Below are positions 52,976 to 61,376 of a DNA stretch of 64,000 nt, piece after piece. Position 1 is the first letter of the stretch. The number at the start of each line of letters is the position of its first letter. The notes beneath the pieces are model-generated. The model saw only the letters and a list, made by a program, of their open reading frames with translations. It was not told where the DNA came from and ran no database searches. The position numbers and the translations under genes are program-made. This stretch comes from CAYMPH01 sp964392365 (lineage in GTDB: Bacteria; Spirochaetota; UBA4802; UBA5550), in NCBI GenBank assembly GCA_964392365.1, contig CAYMPH010000007.1, positions 128,999 through 192,998 on the forward strand. Reading direction: 5' to 3'.

Positions 52976-53836
52976 TTATTTTCCAGGTTTCCATGAAGCA
53001 GTGTATTCCATCCCTTCACCAAGTTCCAGTCCGGGATTTTCCAGAATGAATTTTCCTTTTAATCCGAGCTCAAGTGCGGATAAATGAAAATTAGCCATAC
53101 ATATACCCATGTCTATTTTCTGAAGATCTGAAGTTTTAATAACATCAGCATATCCTTTTGTCCTTTGAAGAAAGAAATGAAAATTTTTCCCTTTCTTCAC
53201 AATTCTCCAGGGCTGTTTATTTGATGCAGACGGAGAGATCCTTGTCAGCTCAAGCGCTTCAGAATAAATTCCGGCTTCAGTTGCACTCAGAGGATGATTG
53301 AAATCTTCATTAAAAAATATTTCATCCCAGGATTTTCTTTTTTTTGATCCAGCGCCCATTCGGATAATTCTGTCCTTGACGCTTCTTGAATCAGTTCCAA
53401 ATCCAACCGGGGTTATAGCAGGAATAATATGATCATTACCGGCTCCAAGTAATTTTTTAATACCGGTTCTGGTGAAAGTACCGCCAAGCCAGCACGTGGC
53501 AAGACCGAGACTTGTGAGATTTATAATTATTTTTTCAAGAAGATAACCGTAATCTTCAAAAATCATTGGCGATGGTGTAACAGCTGCACCTATAAAAGAT
53601 TTCGCACCGGAAATAAATCCATATGTTCCGAGTTTAACTTTCTCATCCGGCGCAAAAGTTTTTTCTATGATTTTAAAACTAATCTCATTCCCGAAAATGC
53701 CTTTATTATTGGAAGTTAATATGCCGGATATTTCATTCCGTAATTTCAAAGAAAATTCCTTCTTTGAATAGCTTCTCCACGAAGTCCTTTTCTTAATTGC
53801 TTCTATGTTTGAAAATTTTTTATTTTTATTAACCAT
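52976..53836 (-). CDS. Nitroreductase-family protein (TM1586-like, single-chain)
   Basis: The protein is of the nitroreductase fold, with two half-domains in one chain rather than a homodimer. Features include IKKRTSWRSYSKKEF at the N-terminus (FMN phosphate contact), LGLATCWLGGTFTR, the second-half FMN contact LTRISPSASNKQPWRIV, and MGICMANFHLSALELGL near the end. It should bind FMN and pass electrons from NAD(P)H. RibBA, which starts riboflavin synthesis, is four genes upstream in the same cluster. At 286 residues it fits the TM1586 subgroup. Its substrate is unknown. Confidence 0.85.
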   Translation of the reverse strand: MVNKNKKFSNIEAIKKRTSWRSYSKKEFSLKLRNEISGILTSNNKGIFGNEISFKIIEKTFAPDEKVKLGTYGFISGAKSFIGAAVTPSPMIFEDYGYLLEKIIINLTSLGLATCWLGGTFTRTGIKKLLGAGNDHIIPAITPVGFGTDSRSVKDRIIRMGAGSKKRKSWDEIFFNEDFNHPLSATEAGIYSEALELTRISPSASNKQPWRIVKKGKNFHFFLQRTKGYADVIKTSDLQKIDMGICMANFHLSALELGLKGKFILENPGLELGEGMEYTASWKPGK

Positions 53837-53857
53837 CTATTCCTTTAACTATTCAGA

Positions 53858-54904
53858 TTACTTTTTATCAGCAGAATGAACAAGCTCGGCTATGAGTCTT
53901 GCATTATCAGCCGGATTTTCGACAACGCCCCTGTCTGTAATTATAGCCGTGATTTTACCAACAGGAGTTACATCAAACGAAGGATTTCTGATGGAAATAC
54001 CTTCCGGAGCAATCTGAACTGTCTTGATAAATGCTACTTCATCGACGCTTCTTTCTTCAATAGGTATATCGTTTCCTGTTTTTGTCTCAAGATCAATGGT
54101 AGAGATTGGCGCTGCAACATAGAATGGAATTTTATTCTCCTTGGCAAGCACAGCATGAGAATATGTTCCTATTTTATTAGCAGTGTCTCCATTAGCAGCA
54201 ATCCTGTCTGCTCCGACAATTACCCTGTTTATTTTTCCGGTCTTCATAAAATATCCGGCCATATTGTCTGTAATAAGAGTAACCGGAATTTTATCCTGGA
54301 AAAGTTCCCATGCCGTGAGTCTTGCTCCCTGCAGATATGGTCTGGTTTCACATGCAAAAACTTCTATTTTTTTCCCTTCTTCAATCGCGGCTCTGATAAC
54401 TCCAAGAGCTGTACCGTAACCGCCTGTTGCAAGAGCGCCTGCGTTGCAGTGAGTCATAACCACATCACCATCATGGAAAAAACGGCTACCGTTTTTCCCC
54501 ATTACTTTATTTGAAGCAATATCCTCTTCGAGAATTTTAACAGCTTCTTTTTCAAGACGGGATTTTATCTCAGGCACATCGTTTATATTCGCAATAAGAT
54601 TTTTCATTCTGTTAATGGTCCAGAATAAATTCACAGCTGTAGGTCTTGTTGCTGCAAATATATCAAAAATTTTATCCATCTGCGCTTTGAATTCAGGAAC
54701 ACCTGCTACATCAAGATTTTTTGCAGCAATAGCTATTCCCATTCCAGCTGCAATTCCTATGGCAGGAGCTCCACGAATGATCATCTCCTTGATAGCCTGA
54801 GCAACTCCAAGATAATCCCTGTATTCATGATATTTTTCTTCAAGAGGAAGAAGTCTCTGGTCAAGAATCGAGACTGCATCTCCAAGCCAGCTAATTGTAT
54901 GCAT
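53858..54904 (-). CDS. mtnA: Methylthioribose-1-phosphate isomerase
   Basis: MtnA converts methylthioribose 1-phosphate to methylthioribulose 1-phosphate in methionine salvage. Motifs include IKEMIIRGAPAIGIAAGMG, VMTHCNAGALATGGYGTALG (catalytic Cys) and ACETRPYLQGARLTAWEL. The active-site Asp is in IVGADRIAANGDTANKIGTY. Frame analysis could begin at a TTG (54907), but ATG 54904 has GGGAG at the right distance. It overlaps the regulator gene upstream by 14 bases. No mtnB, mtnK or mtnP is present nearby, so the pathway is incomplete here. Related ribose-1,5-bisphosphate isomerases share this fold and are an alternative. Confidence 0.9.
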   Translation of the reverse strand: MHTISWLGDAVSILDQRLLPLEEKYHEYRDYLGVAQAIKEMIIRGAPAIGIAAGMGIAIAAKNLDVAGVPEFKAQMDKIFDIFAATRPTAVNLFWTINRMKNLIANINDVPEIKSRLEKEAVKILEEDIASNKVMGKNGSRFFHDGDVVMTHCNAGALATGGYGTALGVIRAAIEEGKKIEVFACETRPYLQGARLTAWELFQDKIPVTLITDNMAGYFMKTGKINRVIVGADRIAANGDTANKIGTYSHAVLAKENKIPFYVAAPISTIDLETKTGNDIPIEERSVDEVAFIKTVQIAPEGISIRNPSFDVTPVGKITAIITDRGVVENPADNARLIAELVHSADKK

Positions 54905-55835
54905 CAAGTAACTCCCTTTGCTGATCGTTATTCCGATCTACTTTATATTTTCTTATTCTGATTTCATTACCCTTGGTATTCCAGCTGACTTCATCCATAT
55001 GGATTCGAACAATTAATAGACCCCTTCCGCTGTTCAATAAAAAATTCTCAGGATCACGCGCATCCGGAAGTGATTTATGATCAAAACCGTTTCCTTCATC
55101 TGTAATTGTATATTCAACATAATCCATAGTCAGCTCAGAAGAAATTGTAAGCATTCTGTTTTTGTATTTATTTTTAAAGCGTCTTTTCTCAATCTCATCA
55201 TTGAATCTTTTAATTCCGCCCTTTTCCCTTACAACAGATGGAATTTCAAGATTGCCGTGAAACATGGAGTTGCTGATTGCCTCTCTGAGTGCAAGAGTAA
55301 TATTTTCAGATGAGGTTCCGTTGAATAATCCGGATGGAGCAAGATCTCTTGTAAGAACCGAACAGATAGGATTTATCAGAGATGGATCAACCGGAATTTT
55401 ATATATATATTTTTCATATCTGACAAATCTTGAAAATCCTTCAGCCAGTTTTTTTTCATACTTGTCTCTGAGGATCGTTCTTACTGAAGAAATTACATCA
55501 TTAATATCAAAAGGTTTTCTGATAAAATTACTTGCTCCGTACCTTAAAGCGGATATAGCGTCCTCAACATTACCATGTCCTGTTATTATCAGAACAGGTA
55601 TCGGATCTTCCTGGCCCTGCACCCTTCTCAGCAATTCAATGCCGTCCATCTTTCTGAGCTTAACGTCAGTAATTATCAGATCAATGGTTTCTCCGTTTTT
55701 TATCAGATATAACAGATCCTCGGCTTTTTCAAGCGATATCACATTATATCCGGCTCTGGAAAGCTTGCTCTGAAGAGCATATCTGATGAGCTCCTCATTG
55801 TCAACTACTGCTATGTTTGCTGGTAACTGAGTCAT
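54891..55835 (-). CDS. Response regulator with an anti-sigma-type ATPase output domain
   Basis: Residues 1-120 are a receiver: acidic pocket around Asp12, phospho-Asp57 (LIITDVKLRKMDG), Thr in IITGHGN and Lys in RKPFD. A linker to about 170 follows. The C-terminal part (about 175-310) is a HATPase_c domain with N-box REAISNSMFHGN, G1 box DEGNGFD and G2 box GRGLLIV, like RsbW/SpoIIAB serine kinases. Such a regulator would act by ATP-dependent binding or phosphorylation of a partner (for instance a STAS protein like that at 28010-28351) rather than on DNA. It lies between ribBA (6 bases) and mtnA (14-base overlap). Confidence 0.88.
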   Translation of the reverse strand: MTQLPANIAVVDNEELIRYALQSKLSRAGYNVISLEKAEDLLYLIKNGETIDLIITDVKLRKMDGIELLRRVQGQEDPIPVLIITGHGNVEDAISALRYGASNFIRKPFDINDVISSVRTILRDKYEKKLAEGFSRFVRYEKYIYKIPVDPSLINPICSVLTRDLAPSGLFNGTSSENITLALREAISNSMFHGNLEIPSVVREKGGIKRFNDEIEKRRFKNKYKNRMLTISSELTMDYVEYTITDEGNGFDHKSLPDARDPENFLLNSGRGLLIVRIHMDEVSWNTKGNEIRIRKYKVDRNNDQQRELLDAYN

Positions 55836-55841
55836 ACTGAT

Positions 55842-57047
55842 TTATTGATTTCCAAGAATCAAGTGCCCCATTTTATCACGTTTAGTTTTAAGATATTTCA
55901 TGTTTTTATCACCGGCCTCAATCTCAATCGGGACCCGTTCAACTATTTCAAGACCATATCCCTCAAGACCTATAACTTTTGTCATATTATTTGTGAGCAG
56001 TTTTATTTTATGAAGGCCCAGATCAACAAGAATCTGAGCTCCGATACCATAATCACGAAGATCAGCCGGAAAACCAAGTTTAATATTTGCTTCTACTGTA
56101 TCCATTCCCTGATCCTGAAGATTATAAGCCTTTATTTTATTTTCAAGGCCGATACCTCTGCCTTCCTGCCTCATATAAAGGATTACACCTTCACCTTCCT
56201 GCTCTATTTTTTCCATTGCCTTATGCAGCTGGGAACCGCAGTCGCATCTGCTTGATCCGAACACATCCCCTGTTAGACATTCAGAATGCACCCTTACGAG
56301 AATATTTTCCTTTCCGGATACATTCCCCTTCACAAGTGCAATGTGAGGAGTTTCACTTACTTCGGATTCGTATGTGATAATTTCAAATTCGCCGTAAGCA
56401 GTCGGAAGCGAAGCGGTTGCTGTACGCTTCACAAGACGTTCTATTCTCTGTCTGTATTTGATTAATTCAGATATGGTGGAAATTTTAAGACCATGCTTTT
56501 CAGCAAATTTATCAATGTCCGGCCTGCGCGCCATAGTGCCGTCTTCATTTAAAATTTCACAAATAACAGCTGCCGGATAAAGGCCTGCAAGTTTTGCAAT
56601 ATCAACTGATGCTTCAGTATGTCCTGCTCTGACAAGAACACCGCCCTTTCGTGTTGCTAGTGGAAATATATGTCCGGGTTTTCTTAAATCAGTTTCGTTG
56701 GTTTCAGGATTTATCAGAACCTCTACAGTTCTTGCCCTGTCATGCGCTGATATTCCGGTTGTGGCCCCTTCTCTTGCGTCGACAGATACAGTAAAGGCTG
56801 TTCCGTACTTGTCGCTGTTCTGGTCAACCATCAAAGGAAGATTCAGCTCTTTTACCCTTTCAATTTGAAGAGGAACGCAAATCAGTCCTCTGCCTTGAGA
56901 AGCCATAAAATTAATAATCTCAGGTGTACAGAACTGGGCTGCTACAATAAGATCGCCCTCATTTTCCCTGTCCTCATTATCAACGAGAATTATCATCTTC
57001 CCGTTTCTGATTTCTTCTATTACCTCAGGGATACTGCTTGATTTCAT
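55842..57047 (-). CDS. ribBA: Bifunctional dihydroxybutanone phosphate synthase / GTP cyclohydrolase II
   Basis: RibBA supplies both precursors for riboflavin. The first 200 residues are RibB (MIILVDNEDRENEGDLIVAA and the acidic DEFREN-like loop, RAGHTEASVDIAKLAGLYP). The rest is RibA, with zinc site DVFGSSRCDCGSQL, YMRQEGRGIGLENKIKAYNL and GFPADLRDYGIGAQIL. The frame opens upstream at a TTG (57080), but ATG 57047 (GGGAG at 8 bases) gives the usual start MKSSSIPEVIEEIRNGK. It begins the leftward cluster. There is no FMN riboswitch; the upstream 380 bases carry a repeat element and a terminator instead. Confidence 0.95.
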   Translation of the reverse strand: MKSSSIPEVIEEIRNGKMIILVDNEDRENEGDLIVAAQFCTPEIINFMASQGRGLICVPLQIERVKELNLPLMVDQNSDKYGTAFTVSVDAREGATTGISAHDRARTVEVLINPETNETDLRKPGHIFPLATRKGGVLVRAGHTEASVDIAKLAGLYPAAVICEILNEDGTMARRPDIDKFAEKHGLKISTISELIKYRQRIERLVKRTATASLPTAYGEFEIITYESEVSETPHIALVKGNVSGKENILVRVHSECLTGDVFGSSRCDCGSQLHKAMEKIEQEGEGVILYMRQEGRGIGLENKIKAYNLQDQGMDTVEANIKLGFPADLRDYGIGAQILVDLGLHKIKLLTNNMTKVIGLEGYGLEIVERVPIEIEAGDKNMKYLKTKRDKMGHLILGNQ

Positions 57048-57179
57048 AAAAAATCTCCCGGAAAAATCAATTTTTTTCAATTAAATTTGCAGTTGCTTTA
57101 TAGTCAAGATATTTTACCGGATAAAAAATAGTATTCTGCAGCAGAAGATGGAGGGAGGTCACACGGTAGGAGACTATAG

Positions 57180-57315
57180 GGGGTCAGAGCATGATTTATC
57201 ATTTATCGTTATTTGGGGCCAGAGCTTATTCACAAATTCCCGAATAATATCTTTTTATATACATTTTTAAAGATGTATATAATTATTTTTTATATTATTC
57301 CGATGCTCTGACCCC
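57180..57315. repeat. 136-bp inverted-repeat element with GGGGTCAGAGC ends (REP-like)
   Basis: The ends are GGGGTCAGAGCAT (57180-57192) and ATGCTCTGACCCC (57303-57315), perfect inverted repeats of 13 bases. A variant GGGGCCAGAGC at 57215-57225 lies inside, and near the centre is a hairpin ATATACAT / ATGTATAT (about 57256-57279). The same core GCTCTGACCCC occurs four more times beside the transposase gene at 60053-60643, so the element is most likely moved by that or a related enzyme. It lies in the 382-base gap 57048-57429 between ribBA and the PAP2 gene, which holds no gene. Confidence 0.8.
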
Positions 57316-57363
57316 GGTTAAAATAAATATCCATATAAAAAAAATAAATAGACCCGATTAAAA

Positions 57364-57389
57364 AAATCCCCCTTATTGAAGGGGGATTT
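57364..57389 (-). terminator. Intrinsic terminator after the PAP2 gene
   Basis: The stem AAATCCCCC / GGGGGATTT with loop TTATTGAA is followed on the reverse strand by T residues. It lies 41 bases after the stop of the PAP2 gene. Confidence 0.88.
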
Positions 57390-57429
57390 ATAACTAAATA
57401 TTCAATTTATTATTCTCAGGATTTATAAA

Positions 57430-58125
57430 TCATTTAGGAGCCTTTTCATTTATTTCAGCTTTAACAGCCTCAAGGTCTGCCTGAAACTTCGGGCTTTTTA
57501 TTAATTCTCGAGCAATAGCCTGACCAAGAACCCTTCCGCCGTAAATATCTATAGGATGATGAGCTCCAGCTATGACTCTATACCAGCCTACATTATATCC
57601 GAATTTAAGAAGTTCATCCTTTTTTTCAGGAAAAATCTCAGCAAGAACTGCTGCATAGACCATACCGCGGGAAGCATGTCCGCTGGGATAGCTAAGAGTT
57701 TCCTCTTTCTCAATAACGGGAATTGTTTTATCAACATCATACGGACGTTTTCGTTTCCAGTAGTTCTTGCCTATATTTGTAACTCGTTTTGTTTCTTTTT
57801 CTACATTCTTAAAGAATGCAACAGTAACAGGAAAAGAAGATTCCTTAAACCACGAACCGATAACAGGAGAGTATGTAAAGAAATCCAGTTTGATCTGGGA
57901 TTTAGCCATTACAACATCTGCTTTAGTTCTCGTAGAGCTGATGCGTTTTGTTGCAGCAAGATCAGCTTTCTGCTCCGGTGTGCCGTCAGCCGGAGGTGCA
58001 GTAATAAGAGTAATAACATCAGGATTGCCTTCTGTCAGATATCCCGGAATATTTTCAGAAACAAGCGGTACAGTAAATAAAAGAATAAAAAGTATGATTG
58101 ATTTCACATAAAAATTTCTATTCAT
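57430..58125 (-). CDS. Periplasmic PAP2-family acid phosphatase
   Basis: After a signal peptide (about residues 1-23), the protein has the complete class A phosphatase signature: KRKRPYDVD, then YPSGHASRG, then GWYRVIAGAHHPIDIYGGRV. Arg, His and Asp of the catalytic triad are present. It lacks the extra membrane helices of lipid-type PAP2 enzymes, so it is likely soluble in the periplasm, like PhoN. The substrate is a phosphomonoester of unknown kind. The 231-residue length is normal. Good ribosome site AGGAGAAAG, own terminator. Confidence 0.9.
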   Translation of the reverse strand: MNRNFYVKSIILFILLFTVPLVSENIPGYLTEGNPDVITLITAPPADGTPEQKADLAATKRISSTRTKADVVMAKSQIKLDFFTYSPVIGSWFKESSFPVTVAFFKNVEKETKRVTNIGKNYWKRKRPYDVDKTIPVIEKEETLSYPSGHASRGMVYAAVLAEIFPEKKDELLKFGYNVGWYRVIAGAHHPIDIYGGRVLGQAIARELIKSPKFQADLEAVKAEINEKAPK

Positions 58126-58216
58126 AGCTTTCTCCTGTATTTAAAACTCTATTTAAATTAATAAATATTTTCTTTATTCTCAAATTATACTGATTTATAT
58201 TTACGTCAAATAATAT

Positions 58217-59815
58217 TTAACTATTTTCGCCATGCCCAGGTTTAGGACGTTTTGTACTCCCGTATGATTTAACATCTCCGGAAGAAGCCGGTTTTCCATA
58301 TGATTTTCTTTCACCGGAGGACGACGACTTCCCATAAGGTTTCCTATCACCTGAAGATGACGATTTGCCATATGACCTTCCAGATCCTGAAGATGATGAA
58401 GACGATTTGCCGTATGGTTTTTTACCATCCTGAAATCGCGGTTTTTTTCTGTCATACGGTCTGCCGCTGCTTTGCCTTGAAGCTGATTCTGCATCAAATT
58501 TCTGTGTTTCATCATAACCTGAATACTTTGCTGTCTCCATGGTCATCTTGATAAGAGCAGCTGCTATATCCATTGAAGTATGATCATCTGATATTAAATT
58601 TTCAACCATATTAACGTATTTCGCCAGAGATCCCTTTTCAACTGTGGATTTTATTTTTGCTTCAAGATCTTTTATTCTTGTACTGTCAAGATCGCTGATG
58701 GTTGGAATCTGTTTGCGTACTATTGTAATACCGTTTGTTTTTTCAATTCTTTTAATGCTGTAAATCAATCTGCCTGATACGAAAGTGAACGCCTTTCCGC
58801 TTTTCCCTGCACGACCCGTTCTTCCGATTCTATGTATATAATCTTCATCATCGCGAGGCAAATCATAATTAAACACAGCACCAACATCATTAACATCAAT
58901 ACCGCGTCCTGCAACATCTGTTGCAACAAGAATCTCAACTGTCCCATTTCTGAATCCATTCATTACCTTGTCGCGCTGTTTCTGATTCAAATCTCCATGA
59001 AGAGCTTCAGCGTAATAACCTCTTGACTTTAAAATCTCAACAAGGGAATCCACCTGATTTTTAGTGTTGCAGAAAACAAGTGCGAGTTTTATTGCGTGAA
59101 AATCAATTAGCCGCGCAAGAGCTTCAGGTTTTGATTTATCAGGTATTTCAAAATATACCTGCTCAATTCGGGGAGCATTGATTTTATGAGCTGTTACGTC
59201 TATTCTTACAGGGTCTTTCTGATAATTTTTTGTAAGTCTTAAAATATCAGGGGACATTGTTGCGGAAAATAAAATTGTCTGGCGGTCAGCTGGAGTATCC
59301 TTTAGTATTACTTCCATATCTTCGCGAAAGCCCATATCGAGCATTTCATCAGCCTCATCAAGAACAACCATGCACACAGTATCCATCTTAATGGATCTGC
59401 GCCTGATATGATCCATTGTTCTGCCCGGAGTTCCAACTACTATTTCAGGATTTCTCCTGAGTGCAGTCAGCTGGCGGTCAATCTCCTGTCCGCCGTAAAC
59501 CGGCACTATCGCAATTCTTTCCATATATTTTATGAGTTTACGAAACTCTTCACTTACCTGAATAACAAGTTCCCGTGTTGGACATAGTACAATAGCCTGC
59601 AATCCTGTTCCCGGTTTAATTTTTTCAATCAGAGGAATTGCAAATGCTGCAGTTTTACCTGTCCCGGTCTGGGCCTGTCCTATAATATCACGCCCCTGCA
59701 TTAAAAGGGGAATTGTTTCCGACTGAATCGGAGAAGCCTCTTCGAATCCCATATCTGCAACAGCTTTTAAAATAGCCTTTGACAGAGGCAGTTCATCGAA
59801 TCTTAATTTTTTCAT
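58217..59815 (-). CDS. DEAD-box RNA helicase with a repetitive Ser/Gly/Lys tail
   Basis: The core (residues 1 to about 370) has all motifs: Q motif (GFEEASPIQSETIPLL), AQTGTGKTAAF, PTRELVIQV, TPGRTMDHI, VLDEADEMLD, SAT, LVFCNTK, ATDVAGRGIDV and HRIGRTGRAG. A second region to about 430 resembles the C-terminal part of CsdA/DeaD-type helicases. From about 445 to 532 the tail is basic and low-complexity, with a repeated unit of about 12 residues (YGKSSSSGDRKP). Such tails bind RNA and are common in cold-induced helicases. The leader upstream of 59815 (237 bases) is AT-rich with a small hairpin (CCGC TTTT GCGG at about 59875-59886). Confidence 0.94.
   Translation of the reverse strand: MKKLRFDELPLSKAILKAVADMGFEEASPIQSETIPLLMQGRDIIGQAQTGTGKTAAFAIPLIEKIKPGTGLQAIVLCPTRELVIQVSEEFRKLIKYMERIAIVPVYGGQEIDRQLTALRRNPEIVVGTPGRTMDHIRRRSIKMDTVCMVVLDEADEMLDMGFREDMEVILKDTPADRQTILFSATMSPDILRLTKNYQKDPVRIDVTAHKINAPRIEQVYFEIPDKSKPEALARLIDFHAIKLALVFCNTKNQVDSLVEILKSRGYYAEALHGDLNQKQRDKVMNGFRNGTVEILVATDVAGRGIDVNDVGAVFNYDLPRDDEDYIHRIGRTGRAGKSGKAFTFVSGRLIYSIKRIEKTNGITIVRKQIPTISDLDSTRIKDLEAKIKSTVEKGSLAKYVNMVENLISDDHTSMDIAAALIKMTMETAKYSGYDETQKFDAESASRQSSGRPYDRKKPRFQDGKKPYGKSSSSSSGSGRSYGKSSSSGDRKPYGKSSSSGERKSYGKPASSGDVKSYGSTKRPKPGHGENS
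58293..58417 (-). repeat. In-frame 36-bp minisatellite in the helicase tail
   Basis: The DNA coding for the tail repeats about every 36 bases (three copies plus a partial one), each giving 12 residues of type YGKSSSSGxRKx. The copies differ at a few bases, including one with six extra bases. Copy number could vary between strains. Confidence 0.7.
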
Positions 59816-60032
59816 TCTTTATCCTTGTTTTTTTAATAATACGGCTTCAGATTTCCAATAAACTCTGTAATTACCGCTTTTGCGGACAGTATTTTATTAA
59901 GGGGTTTATTTGGCTACTACTAATTTTTTATCAATTTTTACAGTAACCCGGGTCTGAAAGATATGGAATAAACTACCTCATGCAGCTGTTGCTTGATTTT
60001 ACTCCGGTTTTCTGTATAAAAAAAGAAAGATT

Positions 60033-60042
60033 CTCTGACCCC
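60033..60042. repeat. CTCTGACCCC repeat just after the transposase gene
   Basis: One copy of the core repeat, preceded by TT rather than GC, lies 11 bases beyond the transposase stop. Together with the copies at 60705-60833 it brackets the transposase. Confidence 0.7.
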
Positions 60043-60052
60043 ATGCCTGAAA

Positions 60053-60643
60053 TTAAAATATTATTGATAATCTTTTCCTATAAGCTTCTTCATAATACAA
60101 AAATTTATTTACGCATTCCTCAAAACTATTCCCTAAATTGTAAAAGTATTCATGCAGTGTTATTTCAACAGGCACTACGGCATCTTTGTTTAAATATTGA
60201 TTTATAAAACCTATTTCATTATTTCTAGGATCCTTCGAAAGTCCTTTTCTTACAGGATTATAACTGATATACCATAAAAGACGGTAGAGATACTCTTCCG
60301 GATCCTCAGATTCTTCAATAATTGTTGATCCAAATCTTTCATTCCAGAAAGCTCCAGTTTCATTCATCGCCGTATTGTATTTTTCAGCAATTCTTGCTTT
60401 GATATATTGCATAATAAGCGATACAGTTTCCTTGCCCTGTATTGTTTTTATTACAAGATGAATATGATTCGCAACAATTTCTGCAGCAATCAGTTTAAAA
60501 TCATACTTTTCCTGGCACATTCTTACTGATTCGATGAAATAAATTTTCCCATATCTTCCCATCAGTTTGTTTTTCTTTCCATGGCATCGGGTATAGCAAT
60601 GATGCGTGGCACCCTGAGCTGTATTTCGTAATTTTCTTGGCAT
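60053..60643 (-). CDS. REP-associated tyrosine transposase (Y1 HUH family)
   Basis: This 196-residue protein belongs to the Y1_Tnp family. The HUH motif is His60-Ile-His62 (VANHIHLVIK), the N-terminus has THHCYTRCHGKKN, and the C-terminal blocks GAFWNERFGSTII and WYISYNPVRKGL are typical of REP-associated (RAYT) enzymes. The catalytic Tyr is not certain: at the place where relatives have Tyr in KQRYTQYFN this protein has Ile85 (KARIAEKYN), with Tyr89 four residues on and Tyr80 five before. RAYTs cut single strands at REP hairpins and are usually single-copy domesticated genes. GCTCTGACCCC repeats flank it on both sides, which supports the assignment. The ribosome site is ACAGGAGATATGAT. Confidence 0.9.
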   Translation of the reverse strand: MPRKLRNTAQGATHHCYTRCHGKKNKLMGRYGKIYFIESVRMCQEKYDFKLIAAEIVANHIHLVIKTIQGKETVSLIMQYIKARIAEKYNTAMNETGAFWNERFGSTIIEESEDPEEYLYRLLWYISYNPVRKGLSKDPRNNEIGFINQYLNKDAVVPVEITLHEYFYNLGNSFEECVNKFLYYEEAYRKRLSIIF

Positions 60644-60704
60644 ATCATATCTCCTGTTGTTTATATATTAATACGAACGAGAGGAGATAATTTAAAAAAA
60701 ATAT

Positions 60705-60833
60705 GGGGGCCAGAGCTATTTTATTAAAATTATTAAAATTATTGCTCTGACCCCCTCATCCTTCCAACCCCCGCGATTCCTTAAGCTCACCTTGCTCTGA
60801 CCCTGATATGCTCTGCTATTTTGCTCTGACCCC
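60705..60833. repeat. Cluster of GCTCTGACCCC repeats upstream of the transposase
   Basis: An imperfect hairpin is formed by GGGGGCCAGAGC (60705-60716) and GCTCTGACCCCC (60744-60755). Further copies are GCTCTGACCC (60794-60803), a partial GCTCTGC (60810-60816) and GCTCTGACCCC (60823-60833). These lie 62-190 bases before the transposase start, between it and a membrane protein gene. The spacing of copies, one hairpin plus direct repeats, is the REP/RAYT pattern. Confidence 0.85.
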
Positions 60834-60931
60834 GCATTCTAATCCTAAATTATATTTTACAATTTTATTGACTTATATTATCTAAACTTAAATATAGTTG
60901 ATTGGCATTTTGGATTTAACAGGATAAATTA

Positions 60932-61363
60932 TTGATACACCATAGAGGAAAAAAAGCAGAGGTACCGGAATTCATGCTTCTTATATGCGGATATATATTT
61001 CTATTCGAAGCATTTAATGGTATTATTAAAAAATCTCTAACATCAGGAAGGCATGGAATTCATACTGAATTTGCGAGAGGTGAATCTGCTATATTTATTG
61101 GTATAATAATATTTTTTCTATCTATGTATATTTTTGTTTATTTTTTTTCAAATTTTATAAAATTTATTAAAGATAAAAAAGTGAATAGATTTTTATGCAT
61201 TTCATTCTATGCTTTCACAATTATTATTTCAGCATTTTTTTTAACTTTTCATTTATTTAACAACCTTTTAAAAAATGAATCTGATCTCGTATTGATATTA
61301 TTTCTATCTACTATATTGGTTTATTTATTTATCATTTATAAAATTAAAAAAGCTATAAAATAG
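60932..61363 (+). CDS. Small membrane protein of unknown function
   Basis: The protein has 143 residues and four hydrophobic segments (about 15-32, 55-78, 88-110 and 115-138), with Lys-rich ends. The start is TTG at 60932 with AGGA seven bases upstream. The reading frame is intact, but base composition is very AT-rich and no family is recognised. It is next to the repeat cluster, so it could be accessory. The confidence that it is a real gene is moderate. Confidence 0.55.
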   Translation: MIHHRGKKAEVPEFMLLICGYIFLFEAFNGIIKKSLTSGRHGIHTEFARGESAIFIGIIIFFLSMYIFVYFFSNFIKFIKDKKVNRFLCISFYAFTIIISAFFLTFHLFNNLLKNESDLVLILFLSTILVYLFIIYKIKKAIK

Positions 61364-61376
61364 AAAAGATCCCTAA

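Noticed and set aside
53876..54514. A 212-codon forward frame inside mtnA
   Set aside because: It is antisense to a well-conserved enzyme, reads as a Cys/Ser/Phe-rich nonsense protein and has no start signal.
57048..57429. FMN riboswitch upstream of ribBA
   Set aside because: None of the conserved RFN blocks is visible; the space is taken by the inverted-repeat element and a terminator of the next gene.
58201..58515. A second reverse-strand frame inside the helicase tail
   Set aside because: It is a shifted reading of the 36-bp repeats; the helicase frame continues through it without a break.
60705..60833. CRISPR array
   Set aside because: Repeats are only 10-12 bases, with irregular spacing and inverted orientation; no cas genes are present. 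It fits REP sequences.
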